A stretch of 64,000 bases of DNA from Clostridia bacterium. GTDB taxonomy: Bacteria > Bacillota > Clostridia > Oscillospirales > Acutalibacteraceae. Within the stretch, counting starts at the first letter, position 1. Every line of letters begins with the position of its first letter. The translations under genes were made by a program, and so were the position numbers. Below, in pieces: positions 1-8,280 of the stretch. The DNA lies in the NCBI GenBank assembly GCA_017409845.1, contig JAFQRY010000010.1, forward strand, positions 1-64,000, read 5' to 3'. The notes under the pieces are model-generated. The model did no database searches. It had not been told where the DNA came from and worked only from the letters and a program-made list of their open reading frames with translations.

Positions 1-31
1 GAAAAAATGCCAAATAAACGAAAGGATATAC

Positions 32-57
32 GGCGGGATGAAGGCATCCCGCCCTAC
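32..57 (-). repeat. REP-like palindrome, copy 1
   Basis: Nine-base stem (32-40 with 45-53, loop AAGG) followed by CTAC at 54-57. Read on the minus strand the unit starts GTAGGG and then forms the palindrome, as in the copies at 25123 and inside the RAYT gene. The 19 bases at 1-19 lie 12 bases left of the palindrome; a near-identical flank lies at the same distance from the copy at 36981. Confidence 0.6.
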
Positions 58-76
58 TGCACTTTTCTTTGAAAAC

Positions 77-102
77 GGGACGGCACACAGGTCGTCCCCT
101 AC
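77..102 (-). repeat. REP-like palindrome, copy 2
   Basis: GGGACG (77-82) pairs with CGTCCC (93-98) and is followed by CTAC (99-102). It has the same layout as the other REP-like units, with a different stem sequence and a larger loop. Confidence 0.5.
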
Positions 103-199
103 GATATAAAAATCGGGTAAGGGCGGAGCTCTTCCTTAATTATTCATTATTCATTTTTCATTAAAAATCTTTCCGCACCTGACGGTGCGACGGGTCGAC

Positions 200-216
200 G
201 GGTCGCCGACCCCTAC
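200..216 (-). repeat. REP-like palindrome, copy 3
   Basis: GGGTCG (200-205) and CGACCC (207-212) form a tight six-base stem followed by CTAC (213-216). Same head-and-palindrome design as the other units. Confidence 0.5.
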
Positions 217-256
217 ATTTATTTCGTTTATGTTTCAGCGACTTTATCGACAGTCA

Positions 257-290
257 AAGGAGCGGTTCTCAGTGGGACTGCTCCTTATTT
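257..290 (+). terminator. Rho-independent terminator of a gene left of the window
   Basis: AAGGAGC (257-263) pairs with GCTCCTT (280-286). The inner stem extends with wobble pairs, and an AT-rich, T-heavy run follows. No plus-strand gene precedes it in the window, so it likely ends a transcript entering from the left. Confidence 0.6.
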
Positions 291-337
291 TTATTTTAAT
301 AATATGTAAATTCTTTCCGAAATTTCATGTAATTCTA

Positions 338-366
338 TTGTTTTTTTAATTAAAATCTGTCATAAT
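338..366 (+). promoter_or_regulatory. Sigma-A type promoter for the 400-990 gene
   Basis: -35 TTGTTT (338-343), 17-base spacer, -10 CATAAT (361-366), about 34 bases before the ATG. Confidence 0.6.
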
Positions 367-399
367 GCAAGGGTAAATAAATTTGTGGAGGATAACACC

Positions 400-990
400 A
401 TGAAAAAAGCCATAATAGCAATAGTTGCAGTCGTCATTGTTGCGGCACTCGCAATCGGCGGATATTTTATTTTCTCTGACAAGGGCGAGCCCGGTCAGAC
501 TGAGGTTGAGCTTACCGTTATCAAGGATGATTTCACTCTTAACGATACCCTTCTTACCGCTCTTATCAAAAATCCCGACAGATATCAGGCAAGGCTTGCA
601 AATGAATACGGCATGGGTGAGGCTCTTGCGGCTCAGTTTTATGAAGCTCCCGAAGAGTGGCTTGCTTATGAGCAGATTATTGAGGTTACCAACAACTCCG
701 AGGAAGGCATTACGATTTACGGTTTCGAGGTTAAGGATAACGGCGAAAACGGCGTTTTCGTAAACACAAATCTCGGTGCGGATTTAGGCATTTCTCCCGG
801 AGGAACGGGCCCCGCTTCATTCAGCGTACTTTTCTCTGACGGCGAGCTTTCGACAGAAAAGGCAAAGGCTCTTCTTGATGAAATGGAAATAAAGGTTGTT
901 TATTCCAGAACTCCCGCAGAATATGATGACGGCAGCGAAAGCGTTGAAGCAACAAAGACTGCAGTTATCGAATCTTTTCAGGCCAATTAA
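400..990 (+). CDS. Membrane-anchored hypothetical protein
   Basis: A 196-residue protein of unknown function. One hydrophobic segment at about residues 3-25 follows two lysines, so it is a signal anchor or uncleaved signal peptide. The rest (residues 30-196) is acidic, hydrophilic and probably extracytoplasmic. ATG 400 is preferred over GTG 385 because GGAGG (387-391) sits about nine bases before it. Residues 75-175 alternate strand-like segments, suggesting a small beta-rich domain, but I recognise no family. It is followed after 15 bases by pth and may share its transcript. A role in pth function is not implied. Confidence 0.7.
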   Translation: MKKAIIAIVAVVIVAALAIGGYFIFSDKGEPGQTEVELTVIKDDFTLNDTLLTALIKNPDRYQARLANEYGMGEALAAQFYEAPEEWLAYEQIIEVTNNSEEGITIYGFEVKDNGENGVFVNTNLGADLGISPGGTGPASFSVLFSDGELSTEKAKALLDEMEIKVVYSRTPAEYDDGSESVEATKTAVIESFQAN

Positions 991-1005
991 AAGGATTATC
1001 ACAGT

Positions 1006-1611
1006 ATGAGCTTTTTCAGAAGAAATTCAACCCCGTCGGGACCGCCCGAATATCTTATAGTCGGTCTCGGAAATCCCGGCAGACAGTATGAGCTGACACG
1101 CCACAATGCGGGCTTTCTGTTTGCGGATTTGCTGGCGGATAAGAATAATATAAAAATCAATAAAATACAGTTCAAGTCAGTGACCGCCTCAATCGAGCTG
1201 GGCGGTCACAAATGTCTGCTTATGAAGCCTCAGACCTTTATGAATAACAGCGGTGAGGCTGTGAAGCAGGCGGCGGCTTTTTATAAAATACCGCCCGAAA
1301 AAATCATTGTTGTTTTTGACGATATTTCTTTGCCCTGCGGCAAGCTCCGCATCAGACGCAAGGGAAGTGCCGGCGGACACAACGGAATAAAAAGCATCAT
1401 TTATCTTATGAATTCCGATAATTTCCCGAGAGTCAAGCTGGGTGTCGGCGAAAAGCCGCATCCCGATTATGACCTTGCGGACTGGGTTCTTTCAAATTTC
1501 AAAAAGGATGAAATTTCCGCTCTGCGTGAGGCTGCTGAGAAAGCGTGCGATGCCGTTGAGCTTCTGGTGCAGGGCGAAACAGACAAGGCAATGAGCAATT
1601 TCAACAGCTGA
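1006..1611 (+). CDS. pth: Peptidyl-tRNA hydrolase
   Basis: Cleaves the ester bond of peptidyl-tRNAs released from stalled ribosomes so that tRNA can be reused; cytoplasmic and usually essential. The 201 residues fit the bacterial Pth1 length. Visible motifs are the GLGNPG strand-loop (Asn23), the catalytic His33 in TRHNAGF, Asn81 in MNNSG, the catalytic Asp in FDD (106-107) and GGHNG with Asn127. These match the family's catalytic His-Asp and three substrate Asn residues. The first 14 residues are a non-conserved leader rich in Ser and Pro. Its TGA abuts the stop of the convergent small gene at 1612 with no gap. Confidence 0.97.
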   Translation: MSFFRRNSTPSGPPEYLIVGLGNPGRQYELTRHNAGFLFADLLADKNNIKINKIQFKSVTASIELGGHKCLLMKPQTFMNNSGEAVKQAAAFYKIPPEKIIVVFDDISLPCGKLRIRRKGSAGGHNGIKSIIYLMNSDNFPRVKLGVGEKPHPDYDLADWVLSNFKKDEISALREAAEKACDAVELLVQGETDKAMSNFNS

Positions 1612-1797
1612 TTATTTCATCATGCCGTTAAGAGCGTTTTCAACGCTTTTCATGCATTTTATGGCATTCTTTCTGCAGGCCTTTTTGCTGCTCTTTGTCA
1701 TCATTGAAGAACCGATGACGGCGGCAGCCGTGCCTACGGCAAGACCGATGCCCATACCCTTCATAACAGACATGCTTTTTGATGATGAAAGCATCAT
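1612..1797 (-). CDS. Small Gly/Ala-rich membrane protein, unknown
   Basis: A 61-residue protein with a Ser/Met-rich start, a short Gly/Ala/Val hydrophobic segment (about residues 17-37) and a basic C-terminal part with two Cys. ATG 1797 is chosen because GGAGGGG lies about six bases upstream on the minus strand; a TTG at 1812 would overlap that site. The layout resembles YtxH-like small membrane proteins of Firmicutes, but the match is only in composition. It converges exactly on the pth stop codon, so the two transcripts must overlap or share a termination zone. Confidence 0.6.
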   Translation of the reverse strand: MMLSSSKSMSVMKGMGIGLAVGTAAAVIGSSMMTKSSKKACRKNAIKCMKSVENALNGMMK

Positions 1798-1884
1798 TAA
1801 TTTCCCCTCCAATCAGATATTTTCAGAATTATTTTGTCCGTTCGGGGGAATAAAAACAATGTAAAAAATTTCAGGTGAATAAAA

Positions 1885-2394
1885 ATGTCAGTTCTTAATA
1901 TCGTTCTGGTTGAGCCTCAGATTCCGCAGAATACGGGCAATATTGCCAGAACCTGTGCCGCAACGGGAGCAAGGCTTCATCTTGTTGAACCGATGGGCTT
2001 TAAGGTTGATAACGCAAAGCTTAAAAGAGCGGGGCTCGATTATTGGCACCTGCTTGATATAACATATTATGCCGATCTCGATGATTTTTTTGAGAAAAAC
2101 AAGGATGGAAAATTCTTCTATTTTTCAACCAAGGCAACAAAAATTTATTCTCAGGTTGAATATCCCGATAACTGCTATCTTGTTTTCGGAAAAGAAACCG
2201 CAGGTCTGCCCGAGGAGCTTCTTTATGAAAATCAGGAGAGTTGTGTTCGTCTGCCGATGATAAACAACAGCTCCGCAAGAAGCCTCAATCTTTCAAATTC
2301 CGTTGCAATCGGTGCTTATGAAGTTCTCAGACAGTGGAATTTTCCCGAGCTTTTAACCAAAGGCAAGCTCACTAAATTCGACTGGTCGGAATAA
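1885..2394 (+). CDS. trmL: tRNA (cytidine/uridine-34 2'-O)-methyltransferase TrmL
   Basis: SpoU/SPOUT-family methyltransferase that 2'-O-methylates the wobble nucleotide of leucine tRNAs using S-adenosylmethionine. The 169 residues match TrmL, which lacks the extra RNA-binding domains of longer SpoU enzymes. Motif 1 is NIARTCAATGA with the conserved N and R; motif 2 is the FGKETAGLP segment near residue 98; motif 3 is the trefoil-knot SLNLSNSVAIGAYE near the C-terminus. GGTGA precedes the ATG. The next gene starts 19 bases downstream, so the two may be co-transcribed. Confidence 0.93.
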   Translation: MSVLNIVLVEPQIPQNTGNIARTCAATGARLHLVEPMGFKVDNAKLKRAGLDYWHLLDITYYADLDDFFEKNKDGKFFYFSTKATKIYSQVEYPDNCYLVFGKETAGLPEELLYENQESCVRLPMINNSSARSLNLSNSVAIGAYEVLRQWNFPELLTKGKLTKFDWSE

Positions 2395-2413
2395 ACGACA
2401 GGAGGAAATAAAA

Positions 2414-3886
2414 ATGAAACCTCTCAACGCACTTTATAAATCCCTCGATGCAATTCTCACGGCACAGTCAAGGCATGTTACAAAAAAGAAGGCGGCACCT
2501 CCGCTTAAGGATGCGGAATTTATCTGCACTCGGGGAGCGAGGGGAACAACCTTTTCGCTCGGCTATTCAAAGGAAAAAATCCTTCCCGACGACATTGACA
2601 AAAAGAAATACTATATTGCGGGCTACGGCGAAAACAAGCCTGCAAAGGGTGTTCTTGATGCACCGCAGACCCATGCGGTATGGCTTGACGATTTGTCGGG
2701 CAAGGGCGGAATTGTTCTTGTTTCGATTGATGATGTGGGAATGCTCAGCAGCGATGTCAATAAGCTTCGTGCAAGGCTTAAGGATTTTGCAATGCTCAGC
2801 GGCTGCAGAAGCATCAATATCGTCAGCACACATTCACATGCAGGCATTGATACCATGGGTATCTGGGGTCCCCTTCCTCTGAGCGGAAAAGACCCGAAAT
2901 ACATGGAGCTTGTCTTTTCGCAAACGGTAAAGGCGGTAAAGGCTGCCTATTCCAACCGCAAAAACGGAAAGCTTTATCTCGGCAGGGTTGAAGTGCCCGA
3001 TATGCAGGAGGATATACGCACTCCGATTGTTTATTCAAAAACGCTTACCCGTCTCAGATTTGTTCCCGATGACGGTTCAAGGCAGACTTATATTATCAAT
3101 TTTGCTTCTCATTCCGAATCGCTTCAGGGCTGCAATGAGCTTGTCAGTGCTGATTTTCCATGCTACCTCAGAGAAAAAATTCTTGAGGAAACGGGTGCGG
3201 AAACGCTCTATTGCGTCGGTGCAATCGGCGGCATGATAAGCATGGATATTCCCGATGAGCAGGAAATCCGCGAAAACGGAAACGATTTTTCCGGATCAAC
3301 CAAAAGAATCGGCAGACAGCTTGCGGACTATGCACTTTCGATTAAAGAAGAGGATGAAACCCTTCTCAGTGCAAAAATCGGCAGTATCACTCAGGAGGTT
3401 TATTTCAAGGCGGAAAACACAATTCTGCTTATCGCCGCAAAGGCAGGCATACTTTCCGCAAAGGAATACAGAATGCCGGATAAATCGGGCTTTGCGATGA
3501 AATCCGAAATCAGCTATTTTGAGATTGATACTCTTAAAATCCTCATGCTTCCGTGTGAAATATTCCCCGAGCTTGTTTACGGCGGATATCTTTCTGCGGA
3601 GGAATCGGCAACGGGCAAGGGCGGAGAAATCAATCCCGTGCCCCTGCAGGAAATCGTCGGCGATGATGTTATGATAATCGGCCTTGCAAATGACGAGCTC
3701 GGCTATGTTCTTCCGCCGAATGATTTTCTTCTCAATCCCGAGGCACCGTATTTTGAAAACGGGCGTGACTGCCATGACCGCCGTCATTACGAGGAAACAA
3801 ACTCTCTCGGACCCGGCACGGCAGCAAAAATTGCAGAAACGGTTACAAAAATTATATCTGCAGTTGAAAAATCAAAAAAGATGTGA
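2414..3886 (+). CDS. Neutral/alkaline ceramidase-like hydrolase
   Basis: A 490-residue protein whose N-terminal 270 residues resemble the neutral/alkaline non-lysosomal ceramidase family, which are zinc amidases acting on N-acyl sphingoid bases. Supporting features are the early glycine-rich GYGENKPAKG loop, the STHSHAG segment (residues 138-144) that looks like the family's zinc-binding histidine motif, and NFASHSESL near residue 229, comparable to the active-site His strand. It has no signal peptide, unlike secreted ceramidases, so it is predicted to be cytoplasmic and its true substrate is unknown. The SD is AGGAGG. The promoter of the next gene lies over its last codons. Confidence 0.65.
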   Translation: MKPLNALYKSLDAILTAQSRHVTKKKAAPPLKDAEFICTRGARGTTFSLGYSKEKILPDDIDKKKYYIAGYGENKPAKGVLDAPQTHAVWLDDLSGKGGIVLVSIDDVGMLSSDVNKLRARLKDFAMLSGCRSINIVSTHSHAGIDTMGIWGPLPLSGKDPKYMELVFSQTVKAVKAAYSNRKNGKLYLGRVEVPDMQEDIRTPIVYSKTLTRLRFVPDDGSRQTYIINFASHSESLQGCNELVSADFPCYLREKILEETGAETLYCVGAIGGMISMDIPDEQEIRENGNDFSGSTKRIGRQLADYALSIKEEDETLLSAKIGSITQEVYFKAENTILLIAAKAGILSAKEYRMPDKSGFAMKSEISYFEIDTLKILMLPCEIFPELVYGGYLSAEESATGKGGEINPVPLQEIVGDDVMIIGLANDELGYVLPPNDFLLNPEAPYFENGRDCHDRRHYEETNSLGPGTAAKIAETVTKIISAVEKSKKM

Positions 3887-3892
3887 TATCAT
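3864..3892 (+). promoter_or_regulatory. Promoter for the 3924 lipoprotein
   Basis: -35 TTGAAA (3864-3869), 17-base spacer ending TGTGA, -10 TATCAT (3887-3892). The -35 lies inside the end of the upstream gene. Shares the TGTGA -16 motif seen at many promoters here. Confidence 0.6.
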
Positions 3893-3923
3893 ATATAAAA
3901 TATGTTGAAAGGATTTGAACCCT

Positions 3924-4451
3924 ATGAAATCAGCACTTTGCTTATTCCTTGTTCTTGTAACAGTTACTCTTTGCTTCTTCGGATGCTCAAACATCCCCGA
4001 TGAGCCCGCAACAACCGATACCGTGACCGTAAAATACGAAAGCCCCTACGGTGCAACCGCAGCTCCTCCCGTCAATGTTGACCCCACAGCAGGCGGCACA
4101 ACCGCTCCCGTTCAGTATGTCAAAACAACAAATAATGTTGAGTTTGTTCTCAGCAGCTATTATGTTTATAAGAATTCGGTTGCAAAAATCAATTCCGTAG
4201 AGCTTGAGGATGACGGATATTCACTCGCTGCAGACGGCAGAGCGGATGTTGAAATCATCGCAATCGGCTCAAGAAAAGAAAACATGAAAATCGGCTACAC
4301 CGCATATGACGCAGAGGGTAATGTTGTAAGAAGCAGCTATGTTCTTGCAAAGCTCGATGATGTTAAGGAAGGCGATGTTTGCGAAGGCCGCCGCTTTGAT
4401 ATTCCCAGAGAAGCAGTTAAGGTTGTTTTCAGCAACTATATTGACAAATAA
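3924..4451 (+). CDS. Lipoprotein of unknown function
   Basis: A 175-residue predicted lipoprotein: lysine at residue 2, hydrophobic stretch, then Cys21 in the FFGC context as the lipidation site. A Pro/Thr-rich linker (about 25-65) leads to a C-terminal domain of roughly 115 residues with strand patterns that could be an Ig-like or FxLYD-type fold; the segment describing added charges and changed strands is typical of such domains, but I cannot name it. ATG 3924 is preferred over TTG 3915 because GAAAGG lies before both and the ATG gives workable spacing. It converges on the 4508-5014 gene with a shared terminator. Confidence 0.65.
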   Translation: MKSALCLFLVLVTVTLCFFGCSNIPDEPATTDTVTVKYESPYGATAAPPVNVDPTAGGTTAPVQYVKTTNNVEFVLSSYYVYKNSVAKINSVELEDDGYSLAADGRADVEIIAIGSRKENMKIGYTAYDAEGNVVRSSYVLAKLDDVKEGDVCEGRRFDIPREAVKVVFSNYIDK

Positions 4452-4464
4452 GATAAAAAATTAT

Positions 4465-4497
4465 GAGGGACTGCAATGCAGCCCCTCAATTTTTTGT
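4465..4497. terminator. Bidirectional terminator
   Basis: GAGGGACTGC pairs with GCAGCCCCTC (4465-4486), with A-run before and T-run after. It serves the convergent genes ending at 4451 and 4508. Confidence 0.75.
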
Positions 4498-4507
4498 TAT
4501 CTGATTT

Positions 4508-5014
4508 TTATTCATCAACAAGTGTCTGCACTGCGGATTTGGTGTTGCCGTTATGCAGGGTATCCTGAATTACCTGAGCAGCCTCAAGGTATTCGCTCGT
4601 GATGACAAGATAAATGTAGTTATCAATAATTGTAACCGCACTTGACTGAGTTTTGGCGTAGTTCACGGGGGAATATGACTGAGTGTTATCCTTTACGCTT
4701 TCAAGATAAAGGCTCAGGGTATCGCAGGTTTCGTTGAGGTCTGCGGTGTCTTTGAGCTTTATAAGGATGATTGTGTCGGCATTGACCGAGGGGTCGGAGG
4801 CTTCGGCAAAAACATATTCCTCAAATTTTGCGGTGTCAAAGCCGAAAAGGGTGCTGATGAGATCATCGGGCATGACCGACATGGGCGGCATATTTGTTAC
4901 TTTTTCAAGTGACGAATAAACCTCTGTCAGCGGCGGTGTCTGAGCTTTTGTGCATGATGCGAAGCAGCAAAGACAGATTACCGCACAGATAACAAGCGAA
5001 ACAAATTTTTTCAT
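4508..5014 (-). CDS. DUF4358-type lipoprotein
   Basis: A 168-residue predicted lipoprotein with lipobox FASC (Cys21). The body resembles the DUF4358 family of clostridial lipoproteins: a segment with a GFDTAKFEEYVF helix, a region naming charged residues before an IILIKLKD strand, and a TIIDNYIYLVIT strand near the C-terminus. Function unknown. ATG 5014 is chosen over TTG 5023 because AAAGGAG lies nine bases upstream of it. It is the second gene of a two-gene minus-strand operon after the SGNH hydrolase (15-base gap), so both may act at the cell surface. Confidence 0.7.
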   Translation of the reverse strand: MKKFVSLVICAVICLCCFASCTKAQTPPLTEVYSSLEKVTNMPPMSVMPDDLISTLFGFDTAKFEEYVFAEASDPSVNADTIILIKLKDTADLNETCDTLSLYLESVKDNTQSYSPVNYAKTQSSAVTIIDNYIYLVITSEYLEAAQVIQDTLHNGNTKSAVQTLVDE

Positions 5015-5029
5015 GGTATACAACTCCTT

Positions 5030-5917
5030 TTATTGTTTTGCGCCGAGCATTTCAGCCCAGACGGCATAGGCACTGTCGGTCTGATGAATATATTCATCGC
5101 TGCAATATTCTGCCCTGAGAGCATATTTTTCATCCTGAAGATGTGACATTATGTCGATATATTCAAGCTTATCATAATCAAGGCAGAGAAGCTTCATGTT
5201 GTGGTTGAGATTTGAGAGATTGAGATTGTTGAGGTTCTTTTTCTGAGCCGCATCAACAAGGAAGGTTGTGCTGACGATATAAATATTTGCATCGGGCACG
5301 GATTCTCTGACACGGTTTATTATTTTGCAATAGTTTTTGACGGTTCCTTCAACTCCGTGGTCAACAATATCGTTGATTCCGAGGCAGAAGTAAACATTTT
5401 CGGGCTTGATTTCGGCAATCGCATTCAGCACGGGCATCTCCTTGCCTTTATACATGGGATGCTTGAAGCCTTTGCTTTCATCGGTGCTTGTGCTGAGTGC
5501 ATGGGCAACGGAATACGAGCCGACGGTGAGGAAGGTTGTATCCTTCATAAGTCCTTTTTTTGCACAGTAGCGTGAAAAGCCGAGAGAAACGGAGTCTCCG
5601 ATAAAAACAGAGCTTGCAAGGTCAGGCTTTTCAACGGTTGAGCCGACGGGAGAGCCGGTTGAATCAGCGGCAGAATAAATTACAAATCTTTCGGGAACTT
5701 CAACCTTCAGCGGCTTCGGTGCATCCGTGGGGGTAGGCACAGGTGCGGCAGGCTTGGTCTGGTATTCGGTTGATGGCACTGCGGTAACCTTGTTGGCTGA
5801 AACAGTGACTGCGGCATAGCCGCTTTTGTTGGTGAAGCGGTAATATCCGATTTTTACGCCTACCATGCATATAACAATTGCCGCAAAAACGAGAGTTATT
5901 CTCAACAGTATCTTCAT
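5030..5917 (-). CDS. Membrane-anchored SGNH/GDSL hydrolase
   Basis: A 295-residue extracytoplasmic esterase-like protein. Residues 5-25 form a signal anchor, and residues 50-72 are a Pro/Thr-rich linker. The catalytic domain has the GDS nucleophile block (Ser109), the LGIND block III near residue 185 and the Asp274-x3-His278 pair in SDEYIHQ, the classic SGNH catalytic elements. Such enzymes often deacetylate peptidoglycan or surface polysaccharides, but the substrate here is not indicated. It is co-transcribed with the DUF4358 lipoprotein, and a promoter lies at 5972-6000. Confidence 0.8.
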   Translation of the reverse strand: MKILLRITLVFAAIVICMVGVKIGYYRFTNKSGYAAVTVSANKVTAVPSTEYQTKPAAPVPTPTDAPKPLKVEVPERFVIYSAADSTGSPVGSTVEKPDLASSVFIGDSVSLGFSRYCAKKGLMKDTTFLTVGSYSVAHALSTSTDESKGFKHPMYKGKEMPVLNAIAEIKPENVYFCLGINDIVDHGVEGTVKNYCKIINRVRESVPDANIYIVSTTFLVDAAQKKNLNNLNLSNLNHNMKLLCLDYDKLEYIDIMSHLQDEKYALRAEYCSDEYIHQTDSAYAVWAEMLGAKQ

Positions 5918-5971
5918 ATCAACACTCCGAAAAAAACACAGAATTTGTTGAAATTACGCATATACAACAAA

Positions 5972-6000
5972 ATTATATCACAATAAATCCGATTTGTCCA
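5972..6000 (-). promoter_or_regulatory. Promoter for the SGNH-DUF4358 operon
   Basis: On the minus strand, -35 TGGACA (5995-6000), 17-base spacer ending TGTGA, -10 TATAAT (5972-5977). Confidence 0.75.
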
Positions 6001-6018
6001 TAGCGGTGACGGCCGGGC

Positions 6019-6047
6019 TTTACAATTCCGTTTATAAATGGTATACT
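6019..6047 (+). promoter_or_regulatory. Promoter for trmN6-rsmI
   Basis: -35 TTTACA (6019-6024), 17-base spacer, -10 TATACT (6042-6047). Divergent from the promoter at 5972-6000, leaving about 18 bases between the two -35 boxes. Confidence 0.7.
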
Positions 6048-6088
6048 TTTATTATATTAATTTTATTATATTAAATTTGGAGATTTAA

Positions 6089-6832
6089 ATGGACGGATTC
6101 AGAAAGGAATATATCGGCGGCGGGATAACCGTTTTTGTTTCGGAGTCTCACACTTTCGGAACAGATGCGGTTTTGCTCTCCGATTTTGCTTCGCCTTCAA
6201 AAAGGGCGGTTTGCTGTGACCTCGGCTCAGGCTGCGGAATAATTCCGCTTCTCTGGTGCAAAAAAGAGACGGGCAGAATTACTGCGGTCGAAATTCAGCC
6301 GCTCGGCGTTGAACAGATTAATGCTGCAATCGAATATAATTCTCTTTCGGAACGGCTTACGGCGATCAATGCCGACCTTAAGGAACTGAAGGGTGTTGTG
6401 CCCTTCGGCTGCTTTGATGTTGTGACGATGAATCCGCCTTATAAAGCGAGCGGTGCGGGAATCGAAAGCAGGAGCAGTGCCGATAAAATCGCAAGGCACG
6501 AAACCATGTGTTCATTTTCCGATATCTGTGAGGCGGCAAAGAAGCTTCTCAATTTCGGCGGCAGGCTTTGCATGTGCATCCGACCCGAAAGGCTCTGCGA
6601 GCTTTTCTTTGAAATGAAATCGGCAGGCATTGAGCCGAAAAGACTCAGACTTGTTTCAAAATGTCCGGGGAAAGCACCGTGGCTTGCTCTTGTCGAGGGC
6701 AGGAGAGGCGGAAAAAGCGGCATGACCGTTGAACCCGAGCTTTTTGTTCACGGGGATGACGGCGGTTATTCCGATGAAATGAAAAAAATCTACGGCGATT
6801 ATCTTTTGGAAAACAGAGGTGAAAATTCTTGA
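6089..6832 (+). CDS. trmN6: tRNA1(Val) adenine-37 N6-methyltransferase family
   Basis: A 247-residue SAM-dependent methyltransferase of the TrmN6/YfiC family, which N6-methylates A37 of tRNA-Val in known members. The N-terminal FGTDAVLLSDFA segment is characteristic. SAM motif I is DLGSGCGIIPL (about residues 43-53), the acidic motif II is AVEIQ, and the amino-methyltransferase motif NPPY lies at residues 115-118. The length is normal. Its TGA overlaps the TTG start of rsmI, so translation of the two is probably coupled. This gene order with rsmI is common in Firmicutes. Confidence 0.85.
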   Translation: MDGFRKEYIGGGITVFVSESHTFGTDAVLLSDFASPSKRAVCCDLGSGCGIIPLLWCKKETGRITAVEIQPLGVEQINAAIEYNSLSERLTAINADLKELKGVVPFGCFDVVTMNPPYKASGAGIESRSSADKIARHETMCSFSDICEAAKKLLNFGGRLCMCIRPERLCELFFEMKSAGIEPKRLRLVSKCPGKAPWLALVEGRRGGKSGMTVEPELFVHGDDGGYSDEMKKIYGDYLLENRGENS

Positions 6833-7650
6833 GCGGAACTCTTTTTGTTGTCGGCACTCCGATAGGTAATCTCGGGGATATTTCTCCGAGAGCACTCGAA
6901 ACTCTCGGAAACTGCGATTTTATTGCGGCAGAGGATACGAGGGTAACGCTCAAGCTTCTCAACCGTTTTGAAATCAAAAAGCCCATGGTAAGCTATTTTG
7001 AGCATAACCGCTTCGAACGCGGCCCCGTTATAGCGGAAAGAATTCTTTCGGGTGAAAGCTGTGCTCTTGTTACGGATGCAGGCATGCCTGCGATATCCGA
7101 TCCGGGCGAAGACCTTGTGAGGCTCTGCATTGAAAAGGGAATCAGGGTTGAATCCGTTCCCGGTCCGTGTGCATTTGCAACGGCTCTTGCCGTTTCGGGT
7201 ATGCCGTCAAGGCGTTTTACCTTTGAGGGCTTTCTTCCGATGGAAAAGGGTGAGAGGAAGGAGCACCTTGCTTCGCTTATCGGCGAGCAGAGAACGATGA
7301 TATTCTATGAGGCTCCCCACAAGCTTATGCAGACTCTCAAAGACCTTCTGAATATTCTCGGCGACAGAGAAATTGCAATAGTCCGCGAGTTGACGAAAAT
7401 TCACGAGCAGGTGATAAAAACCACCCTTGCCGCTGCTTTGGAAAAATATTCCGAAGAGGCAATAAAGGGCGAAATCGTGCTTATTGTCAGGGGTGCGGAA
7501 AAGCCCGAAAAGGTTCAGATGACGCTTGAACAGGCGGCGGAATATGCAAGAGAGCTTGTTGCAAAGGGCGAGGGCAAATCCGATGCGGCGAAAATCGCGG
7601 CAAAGGAAAGCGGACTCAAAAAAGGCGATATCTATAAATTATTGGTATAG
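6829..7650 (+). CDS. rsmI: 16S rRNA cytidine-1402 2'-O-methyltransferase
   Basis: Tetrapyrrole-methylase-fold enzyme that 2'-O-methylates C1402 of 16S rRNA with SAM. The 273 residues contain GTPIGNLGDISPRA at the N-terminus, the EDTR motif near residue 35, the GMPAISDPG loop near residue 87, VPGPCA, and the YEAPHK and REL-TK motifs, all diagnostic for RsmI. The start is TTG 6829, overlapping the trmN6 stop as TTGA; an AGGTG lies about eight bases upstream. The C-terminal extension (220-273) carries the usual basic helical domain. Confidence 0.95.
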   Translation: MSGTLFVVGTPIGNLGDISPRALETLGNCDFIAAEDTRVTLKLLNRFEIKKPMVSYFEHNRFERGPVIAERILSGESCALVTDAGMPAISDPGEDLVRLCIEKGIRVESVPGPCAFATALAVSGMPSRRFTFEGFLPMEKGERKEHLASLIGEQRTMIFYEAPHKLMQTLKDLLNILGDREIAIVRELTKIHEQVIKTTLAAALEKYSEEAIKGEIVLIVRGAEKPEKVQMTLEQAAEYARELVAKGEGKSDAAKIAAKESGLKKGDIYKLLV

Positions 7651-7660
7651 GAGATAAATT

Positions 7661-8272
7661 ATGATTGCATATTTTCTTGAAAGACCTTATCTTATAGCAA
7701 TTCTGATTGCTCTTGTAATTCTTACTCTCTTTGTGTGCGTTAAGGCAGGGCAGGCGAGTGCGAGAAGAGGAAGGGCAAACGAGGCAATAATAAAAAAGCT
7801 TAAAGAAGAAAACGAGCTTCGCAACGAATTTTCGATACTCACGGAATCAAAAATCAAAAATGCGGATTCAGCCCGTCTTTTTAAAGGTGTTGCACTCAAT
7901 CTGCAAAAGAAAATTTCCGATGCTTCGGATATGGATGCCGAATTCAATGCTCTCAATGAAGAAAGAAAAATGATTTATGCTCTTTCTTTTGTTGTTGAAG
8001 ACGGAAGCGAAAAGCTCAGCGAATTTTTCAGAATAAACGGAAAACCCGTTACTGTTTATGCACTTTCTGCGGTAAAAAAGCTTTTTGACGGCAGAGTGTG
8101 TGAGATTTTTGAGAGCGAATACAATTCGTTTGACCCCGATAACGAGGAAGCATCGGTTATTCCCGAAGAAATTGCGAAGCTTGACGGAGAATATTCTTCT
8201 CTTATCAATGCTGATGAAATCTGCACCGCAGGCGGAAAATTCATTTCAGAAAACGGCGAAAAATTTATGTGA
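7661..8272 (+). CDS. Membrane-anchored hypothetical protein
   Basis: A 203-residue protein of unknown family. A hydrophobic helix at about residues 8-28 is followed by a basic patch (ARRGRAN) and a Lys/Glu-rich heptad-like stretch (about 40-60) that may form a coiled coil. The rest is acidic and helical and, by the positive-inside rule, probably faces the cytoplasm. It starts ten bases after rsmI with a GGAG site and is probably in the same operon. It converges on the lipoprotein at 8328 through a shared terminator. Confidence 0.65.
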   Translation: MIAYFLERPYLIAILIALVILTLFVCVKAGQASARRGRANEAIIKKLKEENELRNEFSILTESKIKNADSARLFKGVALNLQKKISDASDMDAEFNALNEERKMIYALSFVVEDGSEKLSEFFRINGKPVTVYALSAVKKLFDGRVCEIFESEYNSFDPDNEEASVIPEEIAKLDGEYSSLINADEICTAGGKFISENGEKFM

Positions 8273-8280
8273 AAAATAAT

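Larger units (their letters stand above)
1..399. other. Intergenic region with REP-like cluster and a terminator
   Basis: No convincing gene lies here. The stretch holds three GC-rich palindromes that each end in CTAC (32-57, 77-102, 200-216), a 19-base flank at 1-19 that recurs with two mismatches at 36950-36968, an AT-rich CATTA-type stretch (about 133-165), a terminator hairpin at 257-286 and the promoter of the next gene at 338-366. The terminator probably belongs to a plus-strand gene left of the window. Confidence 0.75.
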
